From: Bacillota bacterium
GTDB taxonomy: Bacteria > Bacillota > Clostridia > Christensenellales > UMGS416
NCBI GenBank assembly: GCA_023409755.1
Contig: JAEYRA010000113.1
Location: 1 to 29,229, forward strand
Reading direction: 5' to 3'
DNA length: 29,229 nucleotides
The position numbers and the translations under genes were made by a program. Positions 15,043 through 21,658 of the stretch are shown here, piece after piece (the first letter of the stretch is position 1; each line of letters begins with the position of its first letter). The notes under the pieces were generated by a model, which ran no database searches, was not told where the DNA came from, and saw only the letters and a list, made by a program, of their open reading frames with translations.

Positions 15043-15396
15043 TTTTCCTCCTATGTATCGTTTGCTTGTAAAAATGTATTTGCACTTAATTGATTTGATT
15101 TTATCATTCTACTAGACTACTAACTATACTACCATACTATTAAAACGTCAGTAAACATAGTATAATAGGCCTTTTTGAGAAAATTGTTCTCATATATCAA
15201 AATGCAGATTTGCTAACTCACCCAAGAACGTCAAGTCTTTATTATCACTTTGCACACTTTGACATTCCCACCTGGGTTTTTATCAGGTTACACATTGCAC
15301 ATGGCATTGTTCATTCGGGGTTTGGCATGGCTTTGCTATCGTTCTGCCGAAGTGGGTGTCAGGTGTTCCCTCCTGTGGTAAGCGGGGCCCGATTTG
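15043..15396. other. AT-rich intergenic region with degenerate short repeats
   Basis: No gene is seen. Immediately upstream of the DUF6273-like gene are imperfect copies of CTACTA/ATACTA (15109-15140). A plus-strand TATAAT at 15161-15166 has no good -35. A hairpin TGAGAA/TTCTCA (15176-15192) has no T-run. From about 15280 composition returns to that of the flanking genes. Confidence 0.5.
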
Positions 15397-15405
15397 TGCT
15401 ATACT
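15397..15405 (+). promoter_or_regulatory. Extended -10 promoter candidate for dxs
   Basis: TGCTATACT (15397-15405) is a TGn-extended -10. No good -35 is visible at 16-18 bases upstream, which extended -10 promoters can do without. The dxs start codon is 48 bases downstream. Confidence 0.5.
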
Positions 15406-15453
15406 GAGCAGGCATCATAGTCAATTGAGTGTTTGGAGGATACCGAGCAGAAC

Positions 15454-17301
15454 ATGCTTGAACGGATACAGGGGCCGGGTGACCTGGCCTCACTCACTCC
15501 TCGGGAGTTGGAGACGCTGGCGGAGGACATCCGCCGCCGCATCACCGGGGTGGTGGAGAAGAACGGGGGGCACCTTGCCTCCAACCTGGGCATTGTGGAG
15601 ACGACCATTGCCCTGCACCGGGTGTTTCACAGCCCGCAGGATCGTATCCTGTGGGACGTCGGCCACCAGAGCTACGCCCATAAACTGCTGACGGGCCGCA
15701 ACGACCGGTTTGACACCCTGCGTACCCACGGCGGCATCAGTGGCTTCCCCAAGCGGGGGGAGAGTGAGCACGACATCTTTGAGACCGGCCACAGCACCAC
15801 GTCGTTGTCAGCGGCGGTGGGCATTGCCCGTGCCCTGCAGCGCAAGGGTGAGCGGCATGAGGTCGTGGCTGTCATCGGCGACGGCTCCATGACCGGAGGC
15901 ATGGCCTTTGAGGCGATGAATGACGCCGGTCACAGCCGCACCAAGATTATCGTTGTATTGAATGACAATGAGATGTCCATCGCCCGCAACGTGGGGGCCC
16001 TCTCCCAGGTACTGTCGCGAATCCGATACAAGCGCCACTACACCCGCACCAAATCGGTGGTGCAGCGGTCGCTCAATCGCATCCCATTTATTGGCGCGCG
16101 GGTGGCGCGTACCCTGGAGCGGCTGAAGAACTCCTTCAAGTACCTCTTCGTCACCGGTGTGTTTTTTGAGGAACTGGGCTTCGCCTACATTGGCCCGGTG
16201 GACGGCCATGACATTGCCGCCGTCACCACCGCACTGGAGCATGCCAAGCTTTTTAATCGACCGGTGCTGGTGCACGTCGCCACCCAGAAAGGCCGGGGTC
16301 ACCAGCGGGCCGAGCAGAGCCCCGAACGGTACCACAGCGTCAGTTGCAGCACGTCCAAAGCCTCTGGGGAGAGTTTTGCGCACATCGTAGCGGGGGAGCT
16401 TTCCCGCCAAGCCGAGGGGAATGAGCGCGTCGTGGCCATCACCGCGTCCATGACCGAGGGCTGCGGGCTGGAGGACTTTCGGCACCTGTACCCCGAGCGT
16501 TTCTACGACGTGGGCATTGCCGAGCAGCACGCCGTCACCATGGCGGCGGGCATGGCGGTGGAGGGATTGCGGCCGGTGTTCGCGGTGTATTCCACCTTCC
16601 TGCAGCGGGCGTATGACCAGATTCTGCACGATGTGTGTCTGCAGCGGCTGCCAGTGCTCTTCGCCGTGTCCCATTGCGGCCTGGTGGGGGAGGATGGCGA
16701 GACCCACCAGGGTATCTATACCCTGTCCCATTTGGCCAATATCCCCGGCTTGCGGGTGCTGTGCCCGGCCACCGCACGGGAAGCCCGCGCTATGGCTGCC
16801 TTGGCTTTGACGCTGGACGGCCCGACGGCCCTGTGCTACCCCAAGGGTGCGCCCGCCTGTGAGGAGGACGTTCTCAACCGCCCTGACTTGCTGCGTTGGG
16901 GGTTTGTCCGTCAGCAGGAAGGTGCGAAGCGCGTCATCCTGGCTGTGGGCTCGCGCATGGTCGCGCTGGCAGTGCGGGCGGCGGAGCGCTGCGGTCAGGT
17001 AGGTGTCGCGGTCGATGTGGTCAACTGCAGCACCGTGCGCCCGTTGGACGAGGGCTTCCTGCTGGATACTCTGCCGGTTTATGACCGTGCGGTCACGCTG
17101 GAGGAGAACATTGCCCCCGGCGGCTTTGGGTCGCTGGTACTGCGGTGCCTGGCGGTGAAAGGGGGGCCTGCCACTCCCATGCTTGTGCCCATTGCCATTG
17201 AGCAGGATTTTGTGCAGCAGGGCACGGTGGCCCAACAGATGGAAGACGTGGGCCTGACCGAGGATCGGGTGGCCGCACAATTGATGGGAGGAACACGATG
17301 A
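15454..17301 (+). CDS. dxs: 1-deoxy-D-xylulose-5-phosphate synthase
   Basis: Dxs condenses pyruvate with glyceraldehyde-3-phosphate, using thiamine diphosphate, as the first step of the MEP isoprenoid pathway and as a source for thiamine and pyridoxal synthesis. The 615 residues cover all three transketolase-like domains: GGHLASNLGIVE and DVGHQSYAHKLLTGR near the start, the ThDP motif GDGSMTGG (142-149) with N170, a middle domain with FYDVGIAEQHAVTMAAGMA carrying the catalytic Glu, and a C-terminal domain. I choose ATG 15454; its best SD, GGAGG (15435-15439), is unusually far at 14 bases, while the TTG at 15433 lies within that SD and is unlikely. The start of tlyA overlaps its stop. Confidence 0.96.
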   Translation: MLERIQGPGDLASLTPRELETLAEDIRRRITGVVEKNGGHLASNLGIVETTIALHRVFHSPQDRILWDVGHQSYAHKLLTGRNDRFDTLRTHGGISGFPKRGESEHDIFETGHSTTSLSAAVGIARALQRKGERHEVVAVIGDGSMTGGMAFEAMNDAGHSRTKIIVVLNDNEMSIARNVGALSQVLSRIRYKRHYTRTKSVVQRSLNRIPFIGARVARTLERLKNSFKYLFVTGVFFEELGFAYIGPVDGHDIAAVTTALEHAKLFNRPVLVHVATQKGRGHQRAEQSPERYHSVSCSTSKASGESFAHIVAGELSRQAEGNERVVAITASMTEGCGLEDFRHLYPERFYDVGIAEQHAVTMAAGMAVEGLRPVFAVYSTFLQRAYDQILHDVCLQRLPVLFAVSHCGLVGEDGETHQGIYTLSHLANIPGLRVLCPATAREARAMAALALTLDGPTALCYPKGAPACEEDVLNRPDLLRWGFVRQQEGAKRVILAVGSRMVALAVRAAERCGQVGVAVDVVNCSTVRPLDEGFLLDTLPVYDRAVTLEENIAPGGFGSLVLRCLAVKGGPATPMLVPIAIEQDFVQQGTVAQQMEDVGLTEDRVAAQLMGGTR

Positions 17302-18104
17302 AGCGGCTGGACGTACTGATGGCCGAACGGAACCTGGTGGAGAGCCGGGAGCAGGCGCGGCGGCTCATTATGGCCGGTGCGGTGCTGGTGGGTGGTATGG
17401 TCGCCGCCAAACCCTCGCAGGAAGCGGCGGAGGATGCCGTCATCGAGCTCATCCGAGAATCCCCCTACGTCAGCCGCGGCGGTTTCAAGCTGGAGAAGGC
17501 GCTGGCGGAGTTTGCCCTAAACCTGGAGGGTCTGACCTGCGCCGACATCGGTGCCAGCACCGGCGGCTTTACCGACTGCATGCTGCAGCGCGGCGCGGCC
17601 CAGGTGTATGCCGTCGACGTGGGGTATGGGCAGCTCCACTACAAACTGCGAAACGACGAACGCGTCGTGGTGATGGAGCGCACCAACGCCCGCTACCTCA
17701 CGCCCGAAACCTTTGCCGCACCGCCGTCCTTTGCCAGCATCGACGTGGCCTTTATCTCCTTGAAACTCATTTTACCCGCGTTGTTCCCTTGCCTTGCGCC
17801 AGGCGCGCCCATCGTGGCTCTGGTCAAGCCCCAGTTTGAGGCCGAACCCAAGCATGTGCGCAAGGGCGTCGTGCGGGACGAGGCCATTCACCGCCAGGTG
17901 CTGGATCGCATCCTTCACTGGCTCGCCGACCAGCCCGTTGCCGTGCGCGGCCTGTCCTTTTCGCCCATCACCGGCCCCAAGGGCAACATCGAGTTTCTGC
18001 TGTACCTCTCCAATGGCGTGGGGCCGTCCCTGCCGGTGGACACAGCGGCGGTGGTCGCTGCGGCGCACGAGAGCGTACGGCACAATCCGCTGAGCGAGGC
18101 CTGA
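17298..18104 (+). CDS. tlyA: TlyA-family rRNA (cytidine-2'-O)-methyltransferase
   Basis: TlyA-type enzymes carry an N-terminal S4 RNA-binding domain (residues 1-60, starting MKRLDVLMAERNLVESREQARRL) and an FtsJ-like methyltransferase domain; the Mycobacterium enzyme methylates 16S and 23S cytidines and affects capreomycin sensitivity. Here the SAM site is ADIGASTGGFTDCMLQRGA, preceded by YVSRGGFKLEKAL with the first catalytic Lys, followed by DVAFISLKLILP, ALVKPQFEAE and the last acidic residue in KGNIEFLLYL. Length is 268 residues. It overlaps dxs by four bases (ATGA), a conserved neighbour pair in Clostridia. Which rRNA base is modified cannot be told. Confidence 0.93.
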   Translation: MKRLDVLMAERNLVESREQARRLIMAGAVLVGGMVAAKPSQEAAEDAVIELIRESPYVSRGGFKLEKALAEFALNLEGLTCADIGASTGGFTDCMLQRGAAQVYAVDVGYGQLHYKLRNDERVVVMERTNARYLTPETFAAPPSFASIDVAFISLKLILPALFPCLAPGAPIVALVKPQFEAEPKHVRKGVVRDEAIHRQVLDRILHWLADQPVAVRGLSFSPITGPKGNIEFLLYLSNGVGPSLPVDTAAVVAAAHESVRHNPLSEA

Positions 18105-18131
18105 CATAAAACCCTTCTGCGGCGAATAGGC

Positions 18132-18154
18132 TGTACCCTGAAAGGATGGGTACA
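18132..18154 (+). promoter_or_regulatory. Hairpin displaying the spoIIP ribosome binding site in its loop
   Basis: TGTACCC (18132-18138) pairs with GGGTACA (18148-18154); the nine-base loop TGAAAGGAT contains the Shine-Dalgarno sequence AAAGGA. The proposed ATG is four bases after the stem. Such a structure could tune translation initiation or be a protein or RNA control point. Confidence 0.5.
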
Positions 18155-18157
18155 CCA

Positions 18158-19390
18158 ATGTTCCGTTACCGGATGAACGCACAAGGGGGCCGCCTCGGAC
18201 TCGTGGTGGTGTTGGTTCTGGTGGGCTTGCTGCTCATCTGGGTTGCCAGCACCATGGGCGACGAGCAGACGGCACAGGGCACGGACAACGCCGCCGTGAC
18301 CCAGACAGACGCGACGACCACCGAGGCCGACAACCTGCTGCTGCGCATCTTCCGGGGGTTGAGGGCCGCCGGTGCTGCCTTCTGGGGCCAGTGGAGCGGC
18401 GGGGGAGACGAAGACACCGTACCGGTCAGCATTGATCTCACCGCCACCCAGACCAACGGCTCGGGCGAGGAAGACCCCGAAGAGGAGCCATCCGATGGTG
18501 TGGAGGTTGAGGTTGTGGACCCCAAGGAACCCGACAGCTTTGCCACCGGCAACGCCGCGCCGCAGGTGCTCATCTACCACACCCACACCCACGAGGCATA
18601 CACCAGGACCGACGGGCAGAACTATGAGGAGTCCGCCAAGTGGCGCACGACCAACAACGAGTACAACATCGTAAAGGTTGGCGAAGAACTCGCCAAAGTG
18701 CTGTGGGAAAAGTACGGCATCGCCGTGCTGCATGACACCACCGACACCGAGGCCCCAAAGTTGGGCACGGCCTACGCCCGGTCGCTCAAGGTGGCACAAA
18801 AGGACCTGGACGCCAACCCCAGCCTCAAATTGCTTATTGACCTGCACCGGGATGCTTACAACACCGGCATTGACCCCAGCGCCGTCACCATCGATGGGGT
18901 CAAGATTGCGCGGGTCATGACGGTCATCGGTACCGGCGAGGGAAAGACAGGTACGGGGTTCGCCATCCGGCCCGACTGGCAGAAAAACAAGAAGGTTGCT
19001 GACGACATCATGGATCGGCTGAAACAATTCAGCCCCGACCTCACGCGCGGCACCAATGTCAAAACCCAGCGTTACAACCAGCATCTTTCCACCGGCTCCG
19101 TGCTCATTGAGGTGGGCCACAACAAGAATACGCTCGACGAGGCCCTGGCTGCCGTGCCCTACCTGGCGGAGGCCATCGCCGGAACGCTGGCAGACCTGCC
19201 GACGCTCACGGGAGCGGTCGCTGCCAGCCCCAGAGCAGACGCAACGCCTGCCCCGACACCCACAACAACCCGTAGCCCTTCGGCAGCATCCGCCGCCACC
19301 CAGTCGACAGCAGGCGCTGCCACACCCACCGGGAGTGCTGTGTCGGTGGATCTGGAGCCATTGGTTCCCATGCAGTCAAATCCGCCATAA
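18158..19390 (+). CDS. spoIIP: Stage II sporulation protein P (SpoIIP amidase/endopeptidase)
   Basis: SpoIIP cuts peptidoglycan cross-links and stem peptides with SpoIID and SpoIIM to thin the septum and drive engulfment of the forespore. From ATG 18158 the protein is 410 residues: a transmembrane anchor (about 13-31), an acidic low-complexity linker (to about 135), then the SpoIIP domain with IYHTHTHEAY (139-148), DLHRDA (228-233), and SVLIEVGHNKNTLDEA near 314-330. It ends in an Ala/Thr/Pro-rich tail (about 351-410) that is not part of the usual domain. ATG 18146 is an alternative, but AAAGG abuts it; 18158 has better spacing. A sigma-E-like promoter upstream is only weakly matched. Position after dxs-tlyA suggests read-through expression too. 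Confidence 0.92.
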   Translation: MFRYRMNAQGGRLGLVVVLVLVGLLLIWVASTMGDEQTAQGTDNAAVTQTDATTTEADNLLLRIFRGLRAAGAAFWGQWSGGGDEDTVPVSIDLTATQTNGSGEEDPEEEPSDGVEVEVVDPKEPDSFATGNAAPQVLIYHTHTHEAYTRTDGQNYEESAKWRTTNNEYNIVKVGEELAKVLWEKYGIAVLHDTTDTEAPKLGTAYARSLKVAQKDLDANPSLKLLIDLHRDAYNTGIDPSAVTIDGVKIARVMTVIGTGEGKTGTGFAIRPDWQKNKKVADDIMDRLKQFSPDLTRGTNVKTQRYNQHLSTGSVLIEVGHNKNTLDEALAAVPYLAEAIAGTLADLPTLTGAVAASPRADATPAPTPTTTRSPSAASAATQSTAGAATPTGSAVSVDLEPLVPMQSNPP

Positions 19391-19404
19391 GCCGCCCTGT
19401 CCCC

Positions 19405-19433
19405 TTGTATATTTTGACGGCGGAGACTATAAT
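19405..19433 (+). promoter_or_regulatory. Promoter of murI
   Basis: -35 TTGTAT (19405-19410) and perfect -10 TATAAT (19428-19433) with a 17-base spacer, 30 bases before the murI start codon. Confidence 0.7.
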
Positions 19434-19463
19434 AGTTTTGATATTCAAAAAGGGGACCAACAC

Positions 19464-20252
19464 ATGACGGAGGACAGCCATCGGCGTTCCTTGCCGATTG
19501 GGCTCATGGATTCCGGCGTCGGCGGTATTGCCGTGCTGCGCAAGGCCATGCATGACCTGCCGGATGAGGACTTTTTGTATTACGGTGACATCGGGAACGC
19601 GCCTTACGGCAGCCGGCCGGAGGAGGAAATACGCGCTCTTACACTGTCAGTTGTAGGAAAACTCATGGATCGCGGTATCAAAGCGTTGGTCATCGCCTGC
19701 AACACCGCCACCAGTGCCGCCATTGACGAGGTTCGCTCCCGGTACCCGGATATGCCGGTGCTCGGCATGGAGCCTGCGGTCAAACCCGCCTGCGAGGCGC
19801 TGCCAGGCGGCACGATCGCCGTACTGGCCACCCCGGCGTCGTTGCGGATGCCGCGCTTCCGCCAACGCCTGGCACCTTATGGCGCTTCTTGTCAGCTCAT
19901 TCCCGTTCCCTGCCCGGGGTTTTCCCGCTTGATCGAGAGCGCTGGCCCCGACAGTGTACAGGTCAGTGACTATCTCAATGAATTGTTCCAATCCCTTCCG
20001 ATCGAGCGTGTAGACGGCGTTGTCGTTGGCTGCACCCACTATATTTTTGCCGAACCACTGATCCGACGCTTTGCCGGGACCGACCGGATGTTTGATGGTG
20101 TGGAGGGCACGATCCGCCACCTGCAGCACCGGCTGGAAGAGGGGGGTCTGCTTTGCACCAATGGCCAGGGCGGCGCTGTGACGCTGCTCGCCACCGAAGG
20201 CAGCGAGGATCAGCTACCCCTGTTCCATCGCTTCCTGGCGTGGGAATGCTGA
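19464..20252 (+). CDS. murI: Glutamate racemase
   Basis: MurI converts L- to D-glutamate for peptidoglycan. The 262-residue protein shows the aspartate/glutamate racemase signatures: GLMDSGVGGIAV with D16, YYGDIGNAPYGSRP, the first catalytic Cys in ACNTATS (C79), and the second in VVGCTHYIF (C190). ATG 19464 has AAAAGGGGACC upstream; an in-frame extension to 19056 runs inside spoIIP and is not used. It heads a run of three genes with GNAT and C_GCAxxG proteins. The HYIF ending differs slightly from the common HYPL but keeps the catalytic residues. Confidence 0.93.
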   Translation: MTEDSHRRSLPIGLMDSGVGGIAVLRKAMHDLPDEDFLYYGDIGNAPYGSRPEEEIRALTLSVVGKLMDRGIKALVIACNTATSAAIDEVRSRYPDMPVLGMEPAVKPACEALPGGTIAVLATPASLRMPRFRQRLAPYGASCQLIPVPCPGFSRLIESAGPDSVQVSDYLNELFQSLPIERVDGVVVGCTHYIFAEPLIRRFAGTDRMFDGVEGTIRHLQHRLEEGGLLCTNGQGGAVTLLATEGSEDQLPLFHRFLAWEC

Positions 20253-20261
20253 GGGCTGCCC

Positions 20262-21089
20262 GTGCAAAAGCTATTGCTCCACCCCGATTTTACTGAGGTC
20301 GCCGCGTTCCTCCTGGCGGAGGAAACGTCCAACACCTTTCTGTTGGGTAATCTGCTGTACTTTGGCATTGAGGACGACAACCGGAAGCTGCGCTGTGGGG
20401 ATTACTGGGGATACTACCTCGAAGACCGGCTGGTCGGCGTGGTGGCGTTCTTCAACAACTCCCAGTGCATGGTGCATTATACCGACCCGCGCGTGGTCGC
20501 CCCCATGAGCCGCTGGATTGCCGAGAACCCCATCCGGCTGGTGCTGGGCAGCGAAGCCTGCGTACGCCCCATGGTACCGCTGTTGACGGGAATCCCTGGG
20601 AGGATGGTGGTGCGCCGGCAGTTCTTCATGGAATACCAGGGACCACCTGTCGCCCCGCCCGTGGGGCTGGAGTTTGAAGACATCCGCAGCAAGAACAACA
20701 ACCGCAGCATGCAGGACTTTGTGATGCGCTGCATGAACGAGGGGTTTGGGTATCCCATCAGTCGCAATACTGCCAAGCGCCTGCTGCAGGAGAAGACGGC
20801 CAACGAGCCTTATGTGGTGTTGTTTAGCAACCGCCGCCCGGTTGCTCAGGCCCACATCCAGACACGGACGCCGCACTACTGCCAGATCGGCGGGGTCTGC
20901 ACCCTGCCGGAGGAGCGCCGCCACGGCTACAGCCGAGCCATGGTGCAGTACATGCTGGGCCTCATCGACCGGGATGGCGGCCGCAAGGCCTGCCTGGTCG
21001 TCAACGAAGACAATCTTCCCGCCCGCCGCCTCTACGACGGGCTGGGGTTTATCAAGACGAACGAACTGATGCTCATCGATTACCTGTGA
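20262..21089 (+). CDS. GNAT-family N-acetyltransferase
   Basis: A 275-residue protein with an N-terminal region (about 1-130) of the type seen in COG3393-like acetyltransferases and a C-terminal GNAT domain. The acetyl-CoA pyrophosphate loop is recognisable in VCTLPEERRHGYSRAMVQYML, and CLVVNEDNLPARRLYDGLGF is the typical final strand-helix. The start is GTG 20262 with GAGGG six bases upstream, ten bases after murI, so it is probably co-transcribed. The acceptor substrate is unknown; an amino acid or a small-molecule amine is possible. Confidence 0.85.
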   Translation: MQKLLLHPDFTEVAAFLLAEETSNTFLLGNLLYFGIEDDNRKLRCGDYWGYYLEDRLVGVVAFFNNSQCMVHYTDPRVVAPMSRWIAENPIRLVLGSEACVRPMVPLLTGIPGRMVVRRQFFMEYQGPPVAPPVGLEFEDIRSKNNNRSMQDFVMRCMNEGFGYPISRNTAKRLLQEKTANEPYVVLFSNRRPVAQAHIQTRTPHYCQIGGVCTLPEERRHGYSRAMVQYMLGLIDRDGGRKACLVVNEDNLPARRLYDGLGFIKTNELMLIDYL

Positions 21090-21106
21090 GCACCCAAGGA
21101 GGAGCG

Positions 21107-21559
21107 ATGGAAGGCGCAATGCGTCCGGAAGAGAAGGCTATGCAGCTGTTCAACCAGGAAAAGTGGAGCTGCAGCGAGTCGGTACTGCTGGCCATGGCTG
21201 AGCATTGGGGGATGCAGAGTGAGTGCATCCCGCGCATCGCCACACCGTTCCGCGGTGGCCTGTGCGGCACCCAGCACCTGTGCGGTGCGGTCAGTGGCAG
21301 CCTCATGGCCATTGGGTTACGCTTGGGCCGCAATGCCGCCGGCGATGACGCCACCGCCTGTGTGGAGACGGGCAAAGCATTCCTGCGCTTTATTGAGGAG
21401 GAGTGCGGTGCGCTCGACTGCCGTACGCTCACGGGCCTCGATTTCTCCGACGAGGAGCAGCACAACCGGTTCCTCGCCACCACCCGGGGGGACTTGTGCG
21501 TTGGGCTCATCAACCGGTGTTGCCGCTGGCTGGATGAGCATCTGCCGCTCCAGCCCTGA
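21107..21559 (+). CDS. C_GCAxxG_C_C family redox-type protein
   Basis: A 150-residue member of the C_GCAxxG_C_C family (TIGR01909-like), small cysteine-rich proteins of unknown biochemical role often near redox or metal genes. Conserved cysteines are in WSCSES, GGLCGTQHLCGAVSGSLMAIGL (the family motif), CGALDCRTLTG and the final NRCCRW. AAGGAGGAG lies four bases before ATG 21107; the earlier in-frame ATG at 21086 lies in the end of the GNAT gene and lacks an SD. The spacing of 17 bases after the GNAT stop suggests a shared message. No terminator is clear downstream. Confidence 0.85.
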   Translation: MEGAMRPEEKAMQLFNQEKWSCSESVLLAMAEHWGMQSECIPRIATPFRGGLCGTQHLCGAVSGSLMAIGLRLGRNAAGDDATACVETGKAFLRFIEEECGALDCRTLTGLDFSDEEQHNRFLATTRGDLCVGLINRCCRWLDEHLPLQP

Positions 21560-21658
21560 TCCTCGGCTTTCCTTCGCTTCGTTCGTCCTCAACTTCGGGT
21601 TTGTTATGCTTAACATACCGCGCTAAAAAATTCGGGAATCTACCAAGGAGGAGACAGC

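Noticed and set aside
15161..15192. TATAAT followed by a TGAGAA/TTCTCA hairpin as a promoter or terminator
   Set aside because: No acceptable -35 precedes the TATAAT and no T-run follows the hairpin on either strand.
15433..15453. TTG 15433 as the dxs start
   Set aside because: It lies at the edge of the GGAGG Shine-Dalgarno sequence and so cannot be served by it; ATG 15454 is better.
18104..18135. Sigma-E-type promoter before spoIIP
   Set aside because: The best arrangement (ACATAAA with AATAGGCT) matches only about half of the -10 consensus, too weak to list as a feature.
21583..21611. Promoter for the EF-G paralogue with TATGCT as -10
   Set aside because: No -35 of any quality lies at a usable distance, so the promoter could not be supported.
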